A stretch of 33,660 nucleotides of DNA from Sperchopsis tessellata (taxonomy: Eukaryota; Arthropoda; Insecta; Coleoptera; Hydrophilidae), in assembly GCA_033557685.1 (NCBI GenBank), contig JAWQRN010000223.1, positions 1 to 33,660 of the forward strand, read 5' to 3'. Of the stretch, positions 10,688 to 20,640 are shown one piece after another. The notes beneath the pieces were generated by a model. It had not been told where the DNA came from, did no database searches, and saw only the letters and a program-made list of their open reading frames with translations. The translations under genes were made by a program, and so were the position numbers. Every line of letters starts with the position of its first letter. The first letter of the stretch is position 1.

Positions 10688-10809
10688 CGTGGAATACAGT
10701 TGGAGGGTGTCCTGTCTACTTCCCAGGTAGCAAACAGTTTCATGGGCACCGGCTTTGATGGAAAAAGGGCCCCCGCCCCACTCATTGTTTTGTTCAGTTT
10801 GTCACTCAT
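10688..10809 (-). CDS. PACS: PACS-family sorting adaptor, first coding exon
   Basis: This is the N-terminus of a phosphofurin acidic cluster sorting protein, a cytosolic adaptor that sorts membrane proteins such as furin among trans-Golgi, endosomes, ER and mitochondria. The minus-strand exon encodes 40 residues plus two bases: MSDKLNKTMS..., then VPMKLFATWEVDR and NCIP, ending at a GTATGT donor (10687). M-(K/N)-L-(F/Y)-ATWEVDR...C(I/V)PR is the diagnostic start of the PACS FBR domain. I chose the ATG at 10809 because the frame upstream has only a TTG. The next exon (expected to start with L-x-SLTL) was not found in 1-10687, so intron 1 probably runs off the window. The gene is divergent from YIF1. 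Confidence 0.85.
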
Positions 10810-11180
10810 TTTTACGCAACGAAACACAACAGTAGCACCGAGAAACAACAATGACGCAATGCAATTGTACTGGTAGTGTGCATCATTTTCCGTACATGAT
10901 CGTCGTCTTCATCAATTACATCTTTTAACAACACTTGCGGAGCATTGATGATAATGATTCACTCACTCGCTAGATCAGTTAGTGTTCGGCCAACGACAGA
11001 ACCGCTATTTTATTGTTTGATCTGACTGACATCCTTCCTAAGTCAGATGTTTGTTCATAAACGCGGTGACAGCCGTAATCGTTCATCCATGTATATTACG
11101 TTGCGTTTGCTGATTCGTAGGCTACTTGTACCGGTCGTGAGACAGTCACACGCTTCTGTATTTTATTTTTGTAGAGGCCA
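10810..11180 (-). promoter_or_regulatory. Probable PACS 5' UTR and promoter, locally CpG-rich
   Basis: Upstream of the PACS start codon the sequence is noticeably richer in CG dinucleotides (ACGATCGTCG-type stretches, CGGCCAACGACAG, GTACCGGTCGTGAG) than the AT-rich surroundings. That is the pattern expected around an active insect housekeeping promoter. No TATA box in a convincing position was seen. The remaining interval to the YIF1 start (11181-12111) is AT-rich and carries no recognisable gene or element; it should contain the YIF1 promoter. Confidence 0.45.
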
Positions 11181-12111
11181 AAAACAGACTTTTTAAATTA
11201 AAAATAAAAGAAAGATAAATGATCATATTTAAGAGAGGCATTTATACGTACCTACATTAATTTGGTTATTAGCTATTCCATCTTACTTCATATTTGCGCA
11301 AAAACGGATCAGCCGACCTAACTCTGTCATTAAAAAACACGTCTTGAATAATTCATACATATGATTTACAATATTTGTATTAACAAATTGAAAATATGCA
11401 ATTAATATTAAATTAATTCTACATTAAATTCATATGTCAAATATAAAAGCTAGTAAATAACAAATGTAACGATAAAAGTGTTATAATTGAATCACCAAGA
11501 AGGTTAATAACTTGTGCACAAATGTATAGTGATATCAAGATGGCAGTGTAATAAGAATAATAATTGCAACGAGAGCTAAAACAAAAATTATCTGTAACGC
11601 TGTATACACATGTTTGATCGAAGTAAAACTGTGATATAATATAATGTATGGTGTCATATGACTTCAGTAATAAAGTTAAGAAGTTACCCCACATCTTCTT
11701 TTGAAGCATTAACGTGACTTAATAAACTAGATAGGAATACTAAAAATGTCTCTTATGAGAGTGGACGAAACGTAAAATTTATTTCACGGTTTTCACGTAG
11801 AAATATATTTCCTTGAGAACGTGAATTTTTAAAAAAAAATTGAATGTATCAGTAGAAAGTCTATTTTTTACACGTATGGTCACAAATTAATAGGTTAATT
11901 ATTATATTTTCATCTGTAATACGGGTTTGTGATACCTTATGTTACTATCGTTGCGGTGAACGTACCATTCGATTCCATATGTCAGTCTTTAATATCAATT
12001 CATAGTGCAAAAGATGACAGTTCCTTTCAAATGACGTGTCTTATGGTATTGTTGATTAATTTCAAATAGGAAGTATTTACTTTAAATTCAAATTAATTTC
12101 TCCATCGAAGT
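11181..12111 (+). promoter_or_regulatory. Intergenic region upstream of YIF1
   Basis: This is the YIF1-proximal part of the roughly 1.3-kb gap between the divergent start codons of PACS and YIF1. It is AT-rich with no reading frame that resembles a protein; the longest frame (11437-11709, minus) has no family features. The YIF1 promoter and 5' UTR must lie here, but I see no specific element I can defend. Confidence 0.4.
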
Positions 12112-12145
12112 ATGAATTTTAACGCTAATTCTGGGCCAAGGCAGC
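12112..12145 (+). CDS. YIF1: YIF1 exon 1
   Basis: Encodes MNFNANSGPRQ plus one base; the donor is GTAAGT at 12146. The sequence matches the conserved N-terminal NSGPR start of insect YIF1 proteins, which fixes the start codon. Confidence 0.9.
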
Positions 12146-15100
12146 GTAAGTATAGCCTTAAAAAAACATAACCTAACAAGACTATGGGTGACAATCAATT
12201 TCTATTGCAGCCCTTGGCCGTAAATTGAAAAGGGTCAGCGATGTCAATGCCATGGGTTATAGCCCATATGCACCTCCAGCACCCTTTACAAATGGCACAC
12301 AAGTCAATTCTCCTTCACAGAGCTTCCCACAAGTACCAATACCAGGTATATGGAATTCCATTATAAGTATTTCACCACAATTTGTTATTGTATCCATCAA
12401 GATTCCTTAGACACAAATGGAATGACAAAACAAGTTTTAGACTATTACAAATCAACTCAGACTACTACAAAGTACAATACAATTTGAAACTACTACAAAG
12501 TACAATACAATTTGAAAAGATAGATGTGATGTACAACTGTATTGTCATTGTAATGTTTAAAAAATTCAATCATCTCAACTTTTTCCTGGGGTTCAGTTTG
12601 ATTTTACAATATATAATGCATATTATTGATGCTTTCATGACAACAGTGTATCTGTAATATAACTGTAATATTTACTATGTCAGTGTCATAGGTCATTGTC
12701 AAAATGAAATTAAATAAATTTAACAATTTTTAATGAATAGTTTTTTTTTTCAGTAATAAAATATAGTTTGGTCGTTGAAATTTTCTAGTTATATAATATT
12801 TTATTTATAAACTTATGAAATATACAACCCTTTTAAAATACTTCTTGGTAAGATTTATTTTGAGTTTTACAACACAAGCTTATAGTTATTTTTATTGATT
12901 GTTAAGTACCGTGATCTGTTGATTTTTGTAATATATATTGATTAATTATACTTGCCTTGTAGCGAACTCGAATGATATTGCTGCTATGGAATGAATTTTT
13001 ATAGTATAAAACATTGTCATCAATTTTAATGTAAAAACTTATTTTTAAACTTTCCAGACTACATGTCACAAAATCTTGGACCACAACACGTTGGACAACA
13101 AAACCATTTTGAACAATCAAAAGACATTCCGTACAATATGGGTCCAACTCAAAATACATACAATAGTGGGGCTGCACCCGCCTCGAATATAGGAATGTTT
13201 GCTCAACCAATGGTTCAGGATATGGCTTTGCAATATGGGCAACAGCTGGCAAACACAGGGACAACAATGGTTAAGAAAGAAATTGAAAAATTTGTGCCTG
13301 TGTCAAGACTTAAATATTACTTTGCTGTCGACACTAAGTATGTTGTTTCAAAACTTAGGCTACTGTTTTTCCCATTCACGCATACAGTGAGTATGATATT
13401 TACAACTGTTCCGTATTAGTGTTAGTTTTACTTTTTTTTTAATTAGGAGAAGTGATTAAAAATGGCACATTCAATAAATTAAATGTTGGATTTCTCATAG
13501 GCAAAAATTACATAGTTCAGTTGTGTGCATGCTTGATTTAGTCTAATAGTTCCAACCAGAGGCGTCTCATCTTTAAAAGCCACACAGGGCCTCACTTGAT
13601 GCAGTTTTGGCAAACCGGCAAATTGAATAATAAAAAATTAATTCCACTTTTCAATCTACTTCAAATTTTTTTTATCATATAGTAAAAATTCACTCCAGTG
13701 TTGTGTACAAACATGTCTATTTCCACTTATTACATGCTCTGAGGTTAGGATCATTTAGTTTTGCTATGTGAGAGGTTATATACTTGGTTTACATTTATTT
13801 CGTTATTACGTTTAATTTCTATTTTAAATTATACCCATCTACTATGGAATAATGAATGAAGTTCAAGATAGATTATCAGAGAAATGGTTTTCGTTAGTAA
13901 AACAAGAGGAACTATTAGAAATTAAAAGACTTGGAGCATATCAGCATAGATATGTGCATATCATTCAGCAAAATGGCAAAGAAACTAGAACATTCTGGGT
14001 TACTTGGTTTGATAAAAAGCCGTAGCTTATTTATGTTCTGTATTTTGTTTCTACTACCTCTGTTTGAGGTGATGATTTATGGATATTTTTCTGAGCGAAT
14101 CCAAAAACACGAATAGAGCAAGATTCGATGCAGTCCAATTTATAATGTTTGGAGAAGTAATTATTTTATATATGTATTTAATTGCAAATTTTGACCGTTT
14201 TAGAAGCTTGACACTTTCCGAAAGATACAGCATTGTTGCAGAAAGTGAGACATGGCTAAATGAATTAATAACGGACGAAGCGAATAATGTATTGGGATAC
14301 AAGGTTGTAAGAAAGGATCTCTCTTCGCGTGGTGGTGGAGTAGCTTTCTTTGTCAGTGACACTTTTCACGTTGGTGCCGTCTTCTGATGGTATTGAACAA
14401 TTGTGGATTGGTATATCAATTCACAATGTAAAATATTCGTTGTCCATTTCGCATGCTTTGGGCTTTTATGATGATGTATTTTGTTTGGATGATTGTATTG
14501 TTGGCATTTTGAAATGTAATGACTCATTGGCCATGAGTTTCAATGGGGTTTTGGATGCGCTGGAGCTGTGTCACCTGATTGAATCGCCGACTAGGATCAC
14601 TCCTGTGTTGTCAACACTAATCGATGTTATTATAACTAACAATAAAAATCGTGTAGTTGATATAGGTACTAAATCGGTTCACGTGGCTAACCACAAGCTG
14701 ATATTTTGTAAATGAAGCGTACTAGACACAAAATAAATCATTTTTCGAACATACAGAGGCTTCTAAGACTTTGATGAACAGTTGTATGCTCAGAATTTGT
14801 AGTCAGTTCCCTTTCATTTTATATTTGGTATGCATGACTCGTCAGACATATACCACTTTGATCATCTCGTATTACGAAGCCATATGCCCCATGGTTAACC
14901 GACACCGTTAAGATGATGAGGGCATTGAGAGATAAAGCACTAGTAAAATTTAAACGTATGAGATTGGCTCATGACTGGCAGTATTATAAAAATATTCGAA
15001 ACTTAACCACCAACCCTATACGTAGTGAAAAACGAGCATATTTAAGAGTAACTATTGTCGGTGGAAGTGCAAGGCACGTATGGCAAGCTTTGAAGAGTAT

Positions 15101-18100
15101 AGATGTGGTAACTTGTTCACGTTCCCAGAAATCCCCTCTTGTAAATGACTCAAATTTGATCAATAATTATTTTATAGACTCTATTGGTGCCTATACTTCA
15201 TGATGAAGATTTAATAAATTCAATTAATTCATTACACTTTCAGTTTGTAGATATTTCTGATATGGCAAGGATTATAGATAACATTAAATCGAATGCTTCA
15301 GGTATTGATGGAATTAATATTAAATTAATAAATTGTGCGGCGCTTACCTGCTTCCCTTTATTATTTGTTTTGAAAGAAATGTGTTTCCTGAAAGATGGAA
15401 AACTTCAATAATTACACTTCTACCAAAAAAATTTAAACCCACTGAATTTAAAGACTTACGCCCTATAAATATTTTGCCCACTTTTTCTAAAGTTCAGGGG
15501 TGACGTATGGAGGATTAGCTGAGAATGTATGTGGATGAGAATGACATGCTTCCATCTTGCCAGCCTAGCTTTCGCTCTGGATTTAGTTGTGCTACTGCAC
15601 TTTTAAAGGTGACTGTTGATCATTACAACCCATGATAAAAATACATCAACTATTATGGTACTGCTAGATTACACTAAAGCATTTGACACGATCAGTCATC
15701 GGATGCTTCTAGGTATTCTGAAGTATATTGGAGTCTCTTGGGAATCGGGAGTATTGATTGTTAGTTTCTTGTATAGCAGAAGTCAGTGTGTTAGGTTCGG
15801 CAGTAACATGTCGCCCACCTTATTTGTTTCATGGGGTGTACCACAAGGGTCTATTTTGGGCCCTTTGCTCTTCTCTTGGTACACTTCCCGGATCACGGAA
15901 TGTGTAATGTATTGCATCCTACATTTTCAAGTCCCTGATTCAGACGTTACTTCAGCATGCGACAAGATGAACCACAACCTTCATTCAGTCTTTCTAATGT
16001 CAAAGAGATACTATCTTTGAATCCTCGTAAATCAAAAGTCTTCATTTTTGAGGGCTCGGGATTTAAATAGCCAGTACTCATAAAAATTAATGATATTCCT
16101 GTTCCACTGCACTAATCATGGACAGTACACTCAAATTCAGGAGTCACATTACCAAGTGTTTGAGGAAATCGTACATGAAACTGAGACTCTTGTACCAACA
16201 TAAATACTATTGAAGAAAATGTTATGTAATAGTCTCATTTTGTCAGTTTTCAATCATTATGACGTTGTATATGGACCATGTTTGGATAGATCTGATGTTG
16301 CTCAAATGATGATATACAATTTTGCACAAACCTATCGAAAACTTCCCTAATGGCTGCCAATTAATCATTTTCACGTCTTTCGTCTCTACTTTGAATTTCA
16401 TCAAATCGTATGCATCTGCATAAAACATAAATCTATTATAAGACATTGTGAGATATATGGCCCCGAATCCTGCTCCATCATCCTTTTTCCACAAGTCTAC
16501 CACATTTTGTCTACTGGACTTTAATACACCTCCAAAAAAGACTTTATTTCACAATCGTCAGTCAACCTAGCATCCCGTTCGCAATTAAATTTTTCTTTTA
16601 TATGTGTAATATATATATATATTTGTAGATGATGTTATTTACCTTGACACCCATGAGGGGTATATGAGGAAAAAGATTAAAAAAGAAGAAATAAAGAAAG
16701 ATGTTATAATTTGTACTGTAACTTCGTCAATAAATACATTAACACACTCTATGATAGATTTAGCATTTTTGGTGTTTCTTCAGGCTCCCGGGACGTTCAG
16801 TACTATATTGTGGGCTTTCGTTCTTAACATAGGAGATGGCAATTTATTCCATTTTGTTGCGTCTTTACTGACATAAACTAACCTTTGATAATTTTTCTTT
16901 TTTTTGGTAATATCTTCATCGATTTCCTAATCAGTGTCAGAGTCATGATCACTTTCTTCAACGAAATCGCCTTCGTCTTCTACTTCATCAGCTAAACCAT
17001 ATATCTGTTCGTCGTCCTCAGCCTCGATTTTGTCAAGCCAACTAAGCCACTTCCCGGGTTTCTACTCGTCACAATTTGCACAAAACTATTGAAAAATGAG
17101 TGTAAAATTATTCCGCACTAACAAAAGTTTAATTGATATTAATGCAGAAATACAAACGCCAGACAACTTTCACAATTGTTATAAATAGCAATGTTTGCTA
17201 AGCACATCAGTTTACTGTATGTCACTTAAAAATCATGCTGCAACTGAGGAATACTGAAACGATAAAGCGCGTAGTAAAAGCCCTCTAATGAATATTCAAA
17301 AAAGTAATTCACTGGGGGTATTCAAATATCCTGCGCGAGTACTGAAAGGTTAAAAAACTTATTTGAACTTAATGCCATTAAATTCGGCTAGTGCACTTGT
17401 TTACAATTGTTGGATATGTTTATATTTTGTGCGGGGGTAGGTATTTGAATTGGGTTACAAAATGAACTTCAATGGACACACTAAGTCAATAAATACAATA
17501 GCAAGAGCAAAACTTTCCGAAACATGACCTACAGGGATAGTGGAATCAACAAAATAACCTGCCGCATACTTGACTTATGGTGTCTGTGATTTACGATGAC
17601 TTGAACTTAAGATGGTCCTCATGAGTTACTGTGAAATATTGTCGCGGCGCCACGATTGAACTCAGTCGAAGTATCGGTTGATTGTTTTTTTTTTTAGTAA
17701 ATGTGAACTTTTTATCTGTTTTAATTTACAGTATAATTACCGTGTGAATGCAATATTTCAATAGAAAGTTTTTTTTATAGAAAGCCGTTATTAGTTAATC
17801 GGCTGCAGTTTCGTGGAACTGTTGAGTAATATAGATCACTTACTATGAGTCAAAAAACAATATTTGTTACCATGAGAAAGACTGAATACGGAAAAAAAGA
17901 CACACATGTAAACAGAGGTGTCAGAAATTGTGCAGTTTAATTTAACATATTGTCTGAAATAAAAAAAAATTAAATTTAAATTTTACATACACATTTATCC
18001 AAAATGAACCCTTGCCTTCTACCAGTAAAAGGACGGGTTATTACTAAAGTTTATTTTTCTTATATTTGCATTGTTTTATTATTTTAAAGTTGCAATTCTA

Positions 18101-19449
18101 TATGCTGATACACATATGCGATTATGTGCGTTATATACCTCTAAATTAAAGCTGTGCATGTGCGGTTGCTATACCGGAGGGATAAACCAAAATTTGACAT
18201 ACGTTCGATTTCACTTACGACAGAGTCATCAGAATGTAACCCCATCGTAAGTCGAGGACCCCCTGTATTTGTAGACCAATTTTAATATATGGTCATATAC
18301 AATGTGTAAACTGTCGAAGACTAGCAATGAAAAATCTGCCAACTGCAGAAACAACCTCATTAAGATGCATTACTAGAATACGCCACCCTAATAACCCCCT
18401 CCATAACCCACCAAACTACCTCCTTAATGAAATTACAAAAGTTCAACCAATGTATAAGAGACTAACAGTTTGTTGGGAAAATTCTCAAACTATGAAAAAA
18501 AACTACGACATCATCAACAGCATGTGTGTGAGAAGAAATAATCAACAAACTAGATTCAAGTACCCAGAAGAAACTATACTCGAAAAATTGGTGACTCTGA
18601 AAGAGTGAATTGTTTTTTTTTTTGTTGTTATTGTTATTAATATACATTTTTAAGTATGTATTTTCTTTGAATTGTAAATAATTTATTTTGGCTGAAGGAC
18701 CTTGGTCAATGGCTATTTGGGTCACCAATAAAGATCATTTACTATTATCATTGTTTATATTTCAATTATTTAGTGTGGAGCCTTTTGTAAAATTCTTGTT
18801 TATTTAAATGTTTTAGGATTGGTCTGTAAAATATGAACAAGATGGACCTGTCCAACCAAGGTACGAGATAAATGCACCTGACCTGTATATTCCCACAATG
18901 GCTTACATCACCTACGTGTTAGCAGCCAGTCTTGTGCTAGGTATAAAAATATCGTTGCATATATTCAACAAACATATTCTAATGAGTTACATTCTAGGTA
19001 TGCAGCAAAGGTTCAGCCCTGAACAAATTGGCATCCAGGCGTCATCGGCTTTAGCTTGGTGTATGTTAGAGTTGGTACTGTACAGTTGTACTCTCTATAT
19101 AGCAAATATTGAAACAAGCCTACGTACTTTAGATCTTCTAGCATTTATTGGGTACAAATTTGTGGGCATCATTCTTAGCATTTTGTTTAGTTTATTGGGA
19201 ACAAAAACAGGTTATTATGTTACTCTTGCTTATACAAACTTGGCTTTGGCTTTCTACTTGGTACGCACGTTGCGAGTCAAAGTATTACCAGAAACTGGGG
19301 GACAAACAAATTATTATGGGGAGCAGCCTACTTCCGGTTACAAGCGGAGATTATACTTCTTGTTGTTTGTTGCTGCAATTCAACCACTGTTGTCATGGTG
19401 GCTATCGTTTCATCTCTTAGCTACTGAAACACCTAAGGCGGCAGATTGA
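12112..19449 (+). CDS. YIF1: YIF1, Yip1-interacting ER/Golgi membrane protein (5 coding exons)
   Basis: Exons 12112-12145, 12211-12345, 13058-13386, 18817-18940 and 18998-19449 join in phase to 358 codons including the TGA (357 residues). Every intron is GT-AG. The protein has a cytosolic Gln/Pro/Asn-rich N-terminus (MNFNANSGPRQ..., YSPYAPPAPF), then VSRLKYYFAVDTKYVVSKLR, the family block before the membrane domain, then NAPDLYIPTMAYITYVLAAS, RFSPEQIGIQASSALAW, LLAFIGYKFVGII and a C-terminal YFLLFVAAIQPLLSWWLSFH, giving about five hydrophobic segments. Yif1 binds Yip1 and Rab/Ypt GTPases and acts in ER-Golgi vesicle transport. Length is within the family range. Intron 3 (5.4 kb) is filled with decayed transposons. 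The gene is divergent from PACS and convergent with RPP21. Confidence 0.95.
12211..12345 (+). CDS. YIF1: YIF1 exon 2
   Basis: The acceptor is TTGCAG at 12210 and the donor GTATAT at 12346. It encodes the PLGRKLKRVSDVNAM...YSPYAPPAPF segment, ending in VPIP plus one base. The frame continues from exon 1 and into exon 3 (split Asp codon). Confidence 0.9.
12461..12516 (+). repeat. Perfect 28-bp tandem duplication in YIF1 intron 2
   Basis: The 28-base unit starting ACTACTACAAAGTACAATAC and ending AATTTGAA occurs twice without a mismatch (12461-12488 and 12489-12516). A diverged partial version (ACTATTACAAATCAACTC) precedes it. The identity of the two units points to a recent slippage or short tandem duplication. 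Confidence 0.9.
13058..13386 (+). CDS. YIF1: YIF1 exon 3
   Basis: The acceptor is TTCCAG at 13057 and the donor GTGAGT at 13387. It encodes the Gln/Asn-rich linker, then FAQPMVQDMALQYGQQLA and the conserved SRLKYYFAVDTKYVVSKLR block leading into LLFFPFTHT. It ends in phase 0. Confidence 0.93.
13557..14100 (+). mobile_element. hAT-type transposon 5' fragment (tentative)
   Basis: The block starts CAGAGGCGTCTCATC, the CAGAGGCG terminus used by many hAT elements. It is followed about 300 bases later by a relic frame (from ATGAATGAAGTTCAAG at 13851) reading LSEKWFSLVKQEELLEIKRL, then NGKETRTFWVTWFDKKP and, after a frameshift, a Phe/Cys-rich segment. This resembles the N-terminal TTF/zinc-finger region (R-TF...W-DK-PWL...LFCFPCLLF) of ZMYM-like hAT transposases. 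The rest is missing; LINE sequence follows. Confidence 0.45.
14200..16560 (+). mobile_element. CR1/Jockey-type non-LTR retrotransposon, degraded, YxDD region deleted
   Basis: The plus-strand relic contains the endonuclease (ESETWLNELITDEANN near 14240; RKDLSSRGGGVAFFVSDTFH; IESPTRITPVLSTLIDVIIT near 14580-14640) and a linker with RDKALVKFKRMRLAHDWQYY. The reverse transcriptase has SNASGIDGINIKLI, PINILPTFSK, MVLLDYTKAFDTISHRMLLG (15650-15715) and WGVPQGSILGPLLF (about 15830-15880). Sequence with the expected catalytic YADD is absent: the frame passes from about SRITECVMYC to SDVTSACDKMNHNLHS, so an internal deletion removed it near 15925. The C-terminal thumb/connection relic continues to about 16560 in several frames. 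It lies in YIF1 intron 3, in the same direction as that gene. Confidence 0.85.
16615..17349 (-). mobile_element. piggyBac-like transposon, 5' fragment with TTAA
   Basis: On the minus strand, TTAA (17350-17353) is followed by CCTTTCAGTACTCGCGCAGG, a plausible piggyBac end at the correct target site. About 270 bases further a relic frame shows an acidic N-terminal region (LADEVEDEGDFVEESDHDSDTD), then VSKDATKWNKLPS and RTKAHNIVLNVPGA, the R-x-HNI(V) block before the piggyBac catalytic domain, then ECVNVFIDEVTVQIITS. Stops interrupt it. The sequence breaks off into a TA-rich microsatellite near 16615, so the catalytic domain and the other end are absent. Confidence 0.68.
17360..18180. other. YIF1 intron 3 sequence without recognised content
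   Basis: About 800 bases between the piggyBac fragment and the Tigger-like terminus. A stretch at 17565-17620 (GACTTATGG...TTTACGATGACTTGAACTTA) vaguely resembles the Tigger-like terminus at 18186-18265, but I cannot align the two confidently. Otherwise nothing is recognised. Confidence 0.4.
18186..18265 (-). repeat. Tigger/mariner-like terminal inverted repeat
   Basis: On the minus strand from 18265 the sequence reads CAGGGGGTCCTCGACTTACG followed by ATGGGGTTACATTCTGATGA and TCGTAAGTGAAATCGAACG. CAG-GGTCCTCGACTTACGA is a very common Tigger-like terminus, and TA flanks it at 18266-18267. The partner end was not identified with confidence. Confidence 0.6.
18268..18755 (+). mobile_element. Probable 3' end of a Jockey-like non-LTR retrotransposon
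   Basis: An open stretch (18327-18608) encodes a short basic tail (CITRIRHPNNPLHNPPNYLL, MYKRLTVCWEN). After its stop comes a T-rich run and then GGCTGAAGGACCTTGGTCAA, TGGCTATTTGGGTCACCAAT and AAAGATCATTTACTATTATC. A short C-terminal tail followed by 'GGCTGAAGGACC...TCACCAATAAAGA' and a short simple-sequence tail is how Jockey-like elements of insects commonly end. No reverse transcriptase remains upstream, so this is a 5'-truncated copy in the last part of YIF1 intron 3. Confidence 0.5.
18817..18940 (+). CDS. YIF1: YIF1 exon 4
   Basis: The acceptor is TTTTAG at 18816 and the donor GTATAA at 18941. It encodes DWSVKYEQDGPVQPRYEINA, then PDLYIPTMAYITYVLAASLV, covering the start of the first membrane segment. 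The following intron is only 57 bases and is itself open in frame. Confidence 0.95.
18998..19449 (+). CDS. YIF1: YIF1 exon 5 (last)
   Basis: The acceptor is TTCTAG at 18997. It encodes MQQRFSPEQIGIQASSALAW and the remaining membrane segments, ending TPKAAD and TGA at 19447-19449. A polyadenylation signal AATAAA lies at 19602-19607. Confidence 0.95.
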
Positions 19450-19601
19450 AAATGGTTTAGGATATAATAGTGCTGACTGGTATCATCATCATCAACCATT
19501 TTGTGTTTTGGAATACATGCTTGGATTCAACAGAGGCAGAAGAACATTTCAACTACCAAAATTAATAGCAATTAAGTGATGTATTTAATTTTATTTTGTA
19601 T

Positions 19602-19607
19602 AATAAA
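19602..19607 (+). terminator. Candidate YIF1 polyadenylation signal
   Basis: AATAAA about 150 bases after the YIF1 stop codon, the first canonical hexamer downstream. The convergent RPP21 stop lies only about 220 bases further, so the two 3' UTRs are close or overlapping. Confidence 0.5.
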
Positions 19608-19825
19608 TGAAAATAATTTACTAACAGTTTTATGCTATTTTCTAATGTTCCTTCAACCTTCAAGTTTTACATCAGATGCTTCTTTAATTACACTTCGCTG
19701 TAATGTTGGTTTATATAAGCAATCCATATGTGAACAAAAACACCCATACTATATACATATTTCTAAAATGAAAACATCAAGATTTATATAAAACTCTAAA
19801 TGTATTTTTATAAATTATTTTATTC

Positions 19826-20036
19826 TTAACTGGGTGTATAATCTAATATTTCTAACACAGCTTCATCTTGTTTTGGCCAAATAGTATAATTCTTGGTAGC
19901 TTTGAAAATTTTCTTGCTTCCACATCGATTGCAAGACCAACAAACGAGCTTCTTCTTTATCCTCACTTTGCAAGTTACTCCGGCGATCATTAGAACATTG
20001 CAACATTTGCAGACCAGCTGTTTTATATCGGGTTCT
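19826..20036 (-). CDS. RPP21: RPP21 exon 3
   Basis: The acceptor is TTTTAG. It encodes the zinc-ribbon (VCKCCNVLMIAGVTC ... CWSCNRCGSKKIF) and the C-terminal tail to the TAA at 19826-19828. Confidence 0.93.
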
Positions 20037-20347
20037 CTAAAAGAAAAGAAAAAGTAGCAAAGTGGTAAACATTTTAAAAAATGTACTTACAAACGCTGTA
20101 CTGTTCTTTTTGATACATTCATCATAAGTTGTGAATAATGTGTGGAAATGTTACTATTCGTAGCGGTGCATGTTTCATTGCTTATCTGAAAATAATCCTA
20201 CAGTTGAATCCTTACGTTAAAGTTAATAAGTACTGCAAGCAAAAATAACAGTGAATACTAGTAGTTAATTATTGCTACACTCACTTGACATAAATAATTC
20301 ATTCGTTGAAACCCTTCTTTTCCAACACATTTTTTTATTTTGCTCAT
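19826..20347 (-). CDS. RPP21: RPP21, RNase P/MRP zinc-binding protein subunit (3 exons)
   Basis: Exons 20347-20285, 20185-20091 and 20036-19826 join in phase to 123 codons including TAA (122 residues). The introns are 99 and 54 bases, both GT-AG. The N-terminus MSKIKKCVGKEGFQRMNYLC matches the (K)E-FQR(L/M)N(F/Y)L(Y)Q helix of Rpp21. The C-terminal half has the Rpr2/Rpp21/SNM1 zinc-ribbon pattern: VCKCC (Cys62, Cys65), GVTC, then CNRCG (Cys88, Cys91), and ends TIWPKQDEAVLEILDY. Rpp21 is a protein subunit of nuclear RNase P (tRNA 5'-end processing). Length fits the family (about 110-155). It is convergent with YIF1 and divergent from MPP10. Confidence 0.93.
20091..20185 (-). CDS. RPP21: RPP21 exon 2
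   Basis: The acceptor is TTTCAG and the donor GTAAGT (20090). It encodes ISNETCTATNSNISTHYSQL and MMNVSKRTVQR, the helical middle of the protein; the final Leu codon is split with exon 3. Confidence 0.88.
20285..20347 (-). CDS. RPP21: RPP21 exon 1
   Basis: Twenty-one codons from the ATG at 20347 to a phase-0 GTGAGT donor at 20284. The ATG is preceded on its strand by CTACTGAAAAT and is the only in-frame Met before the conserved FQR motif. Confidence 0.9.
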
Positions 20348-20640
20348 ATTTTCAGTAGTGTATTAATACAAATAAATTCATTTATACCAGAAAAGTAACG
20401 TAACCTCAATATTTTTGCAAGGTAAATAACAAACACACTACATTAATGTATAACGTCAAAAGCTGACAGCTTTCCTATGGGAAATATCATCCATTGAGCA
20501 ATAAACTTTAGATGGTTAATTTACTATTTGCATGTGCATATGCAACACTGCATACAAGTTTCAATATTTTCTATAAGCTTTCAAATTTATCAAGTTTTTA
20601 ATAAGATCCATCACAATGCTCTTAAGATGTATATGAAATA

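Noticed and set aside
10633..10851. Longer PACS start (frame beginning at 10851) and extension past the splice site
   Set aside because: The upstream part begins at TTG with no ATG, and the part beyond 10688 reads through a clear GTATGT donor.
11437..11709. 90-codon minus-strand frame rich in Leu/Tyr/Ile
   Set aside because: It lies in AT-rich upstream DNA with no conserved motif and an ordinary AT-driven composition; most likely chance.
12902..13267. 121-codon minus-strand open frame
   Set aside because: It overlaps YIF1 exon 3 in antisense and shows no family features.
14054..14362. 102-codon minus-strand frame
   Set aside because: It is the antisense of the LINE endonuclease relic, which explains the sequence fully.
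18215..18265. CTGATGA on the minus strand near 18230 as a second hammerhead ribozyme
   Set aside because: It lies in a Tigger-like terminal repeat. No stem II flanked by GAAA and no stem I pairing can be drawn around it.
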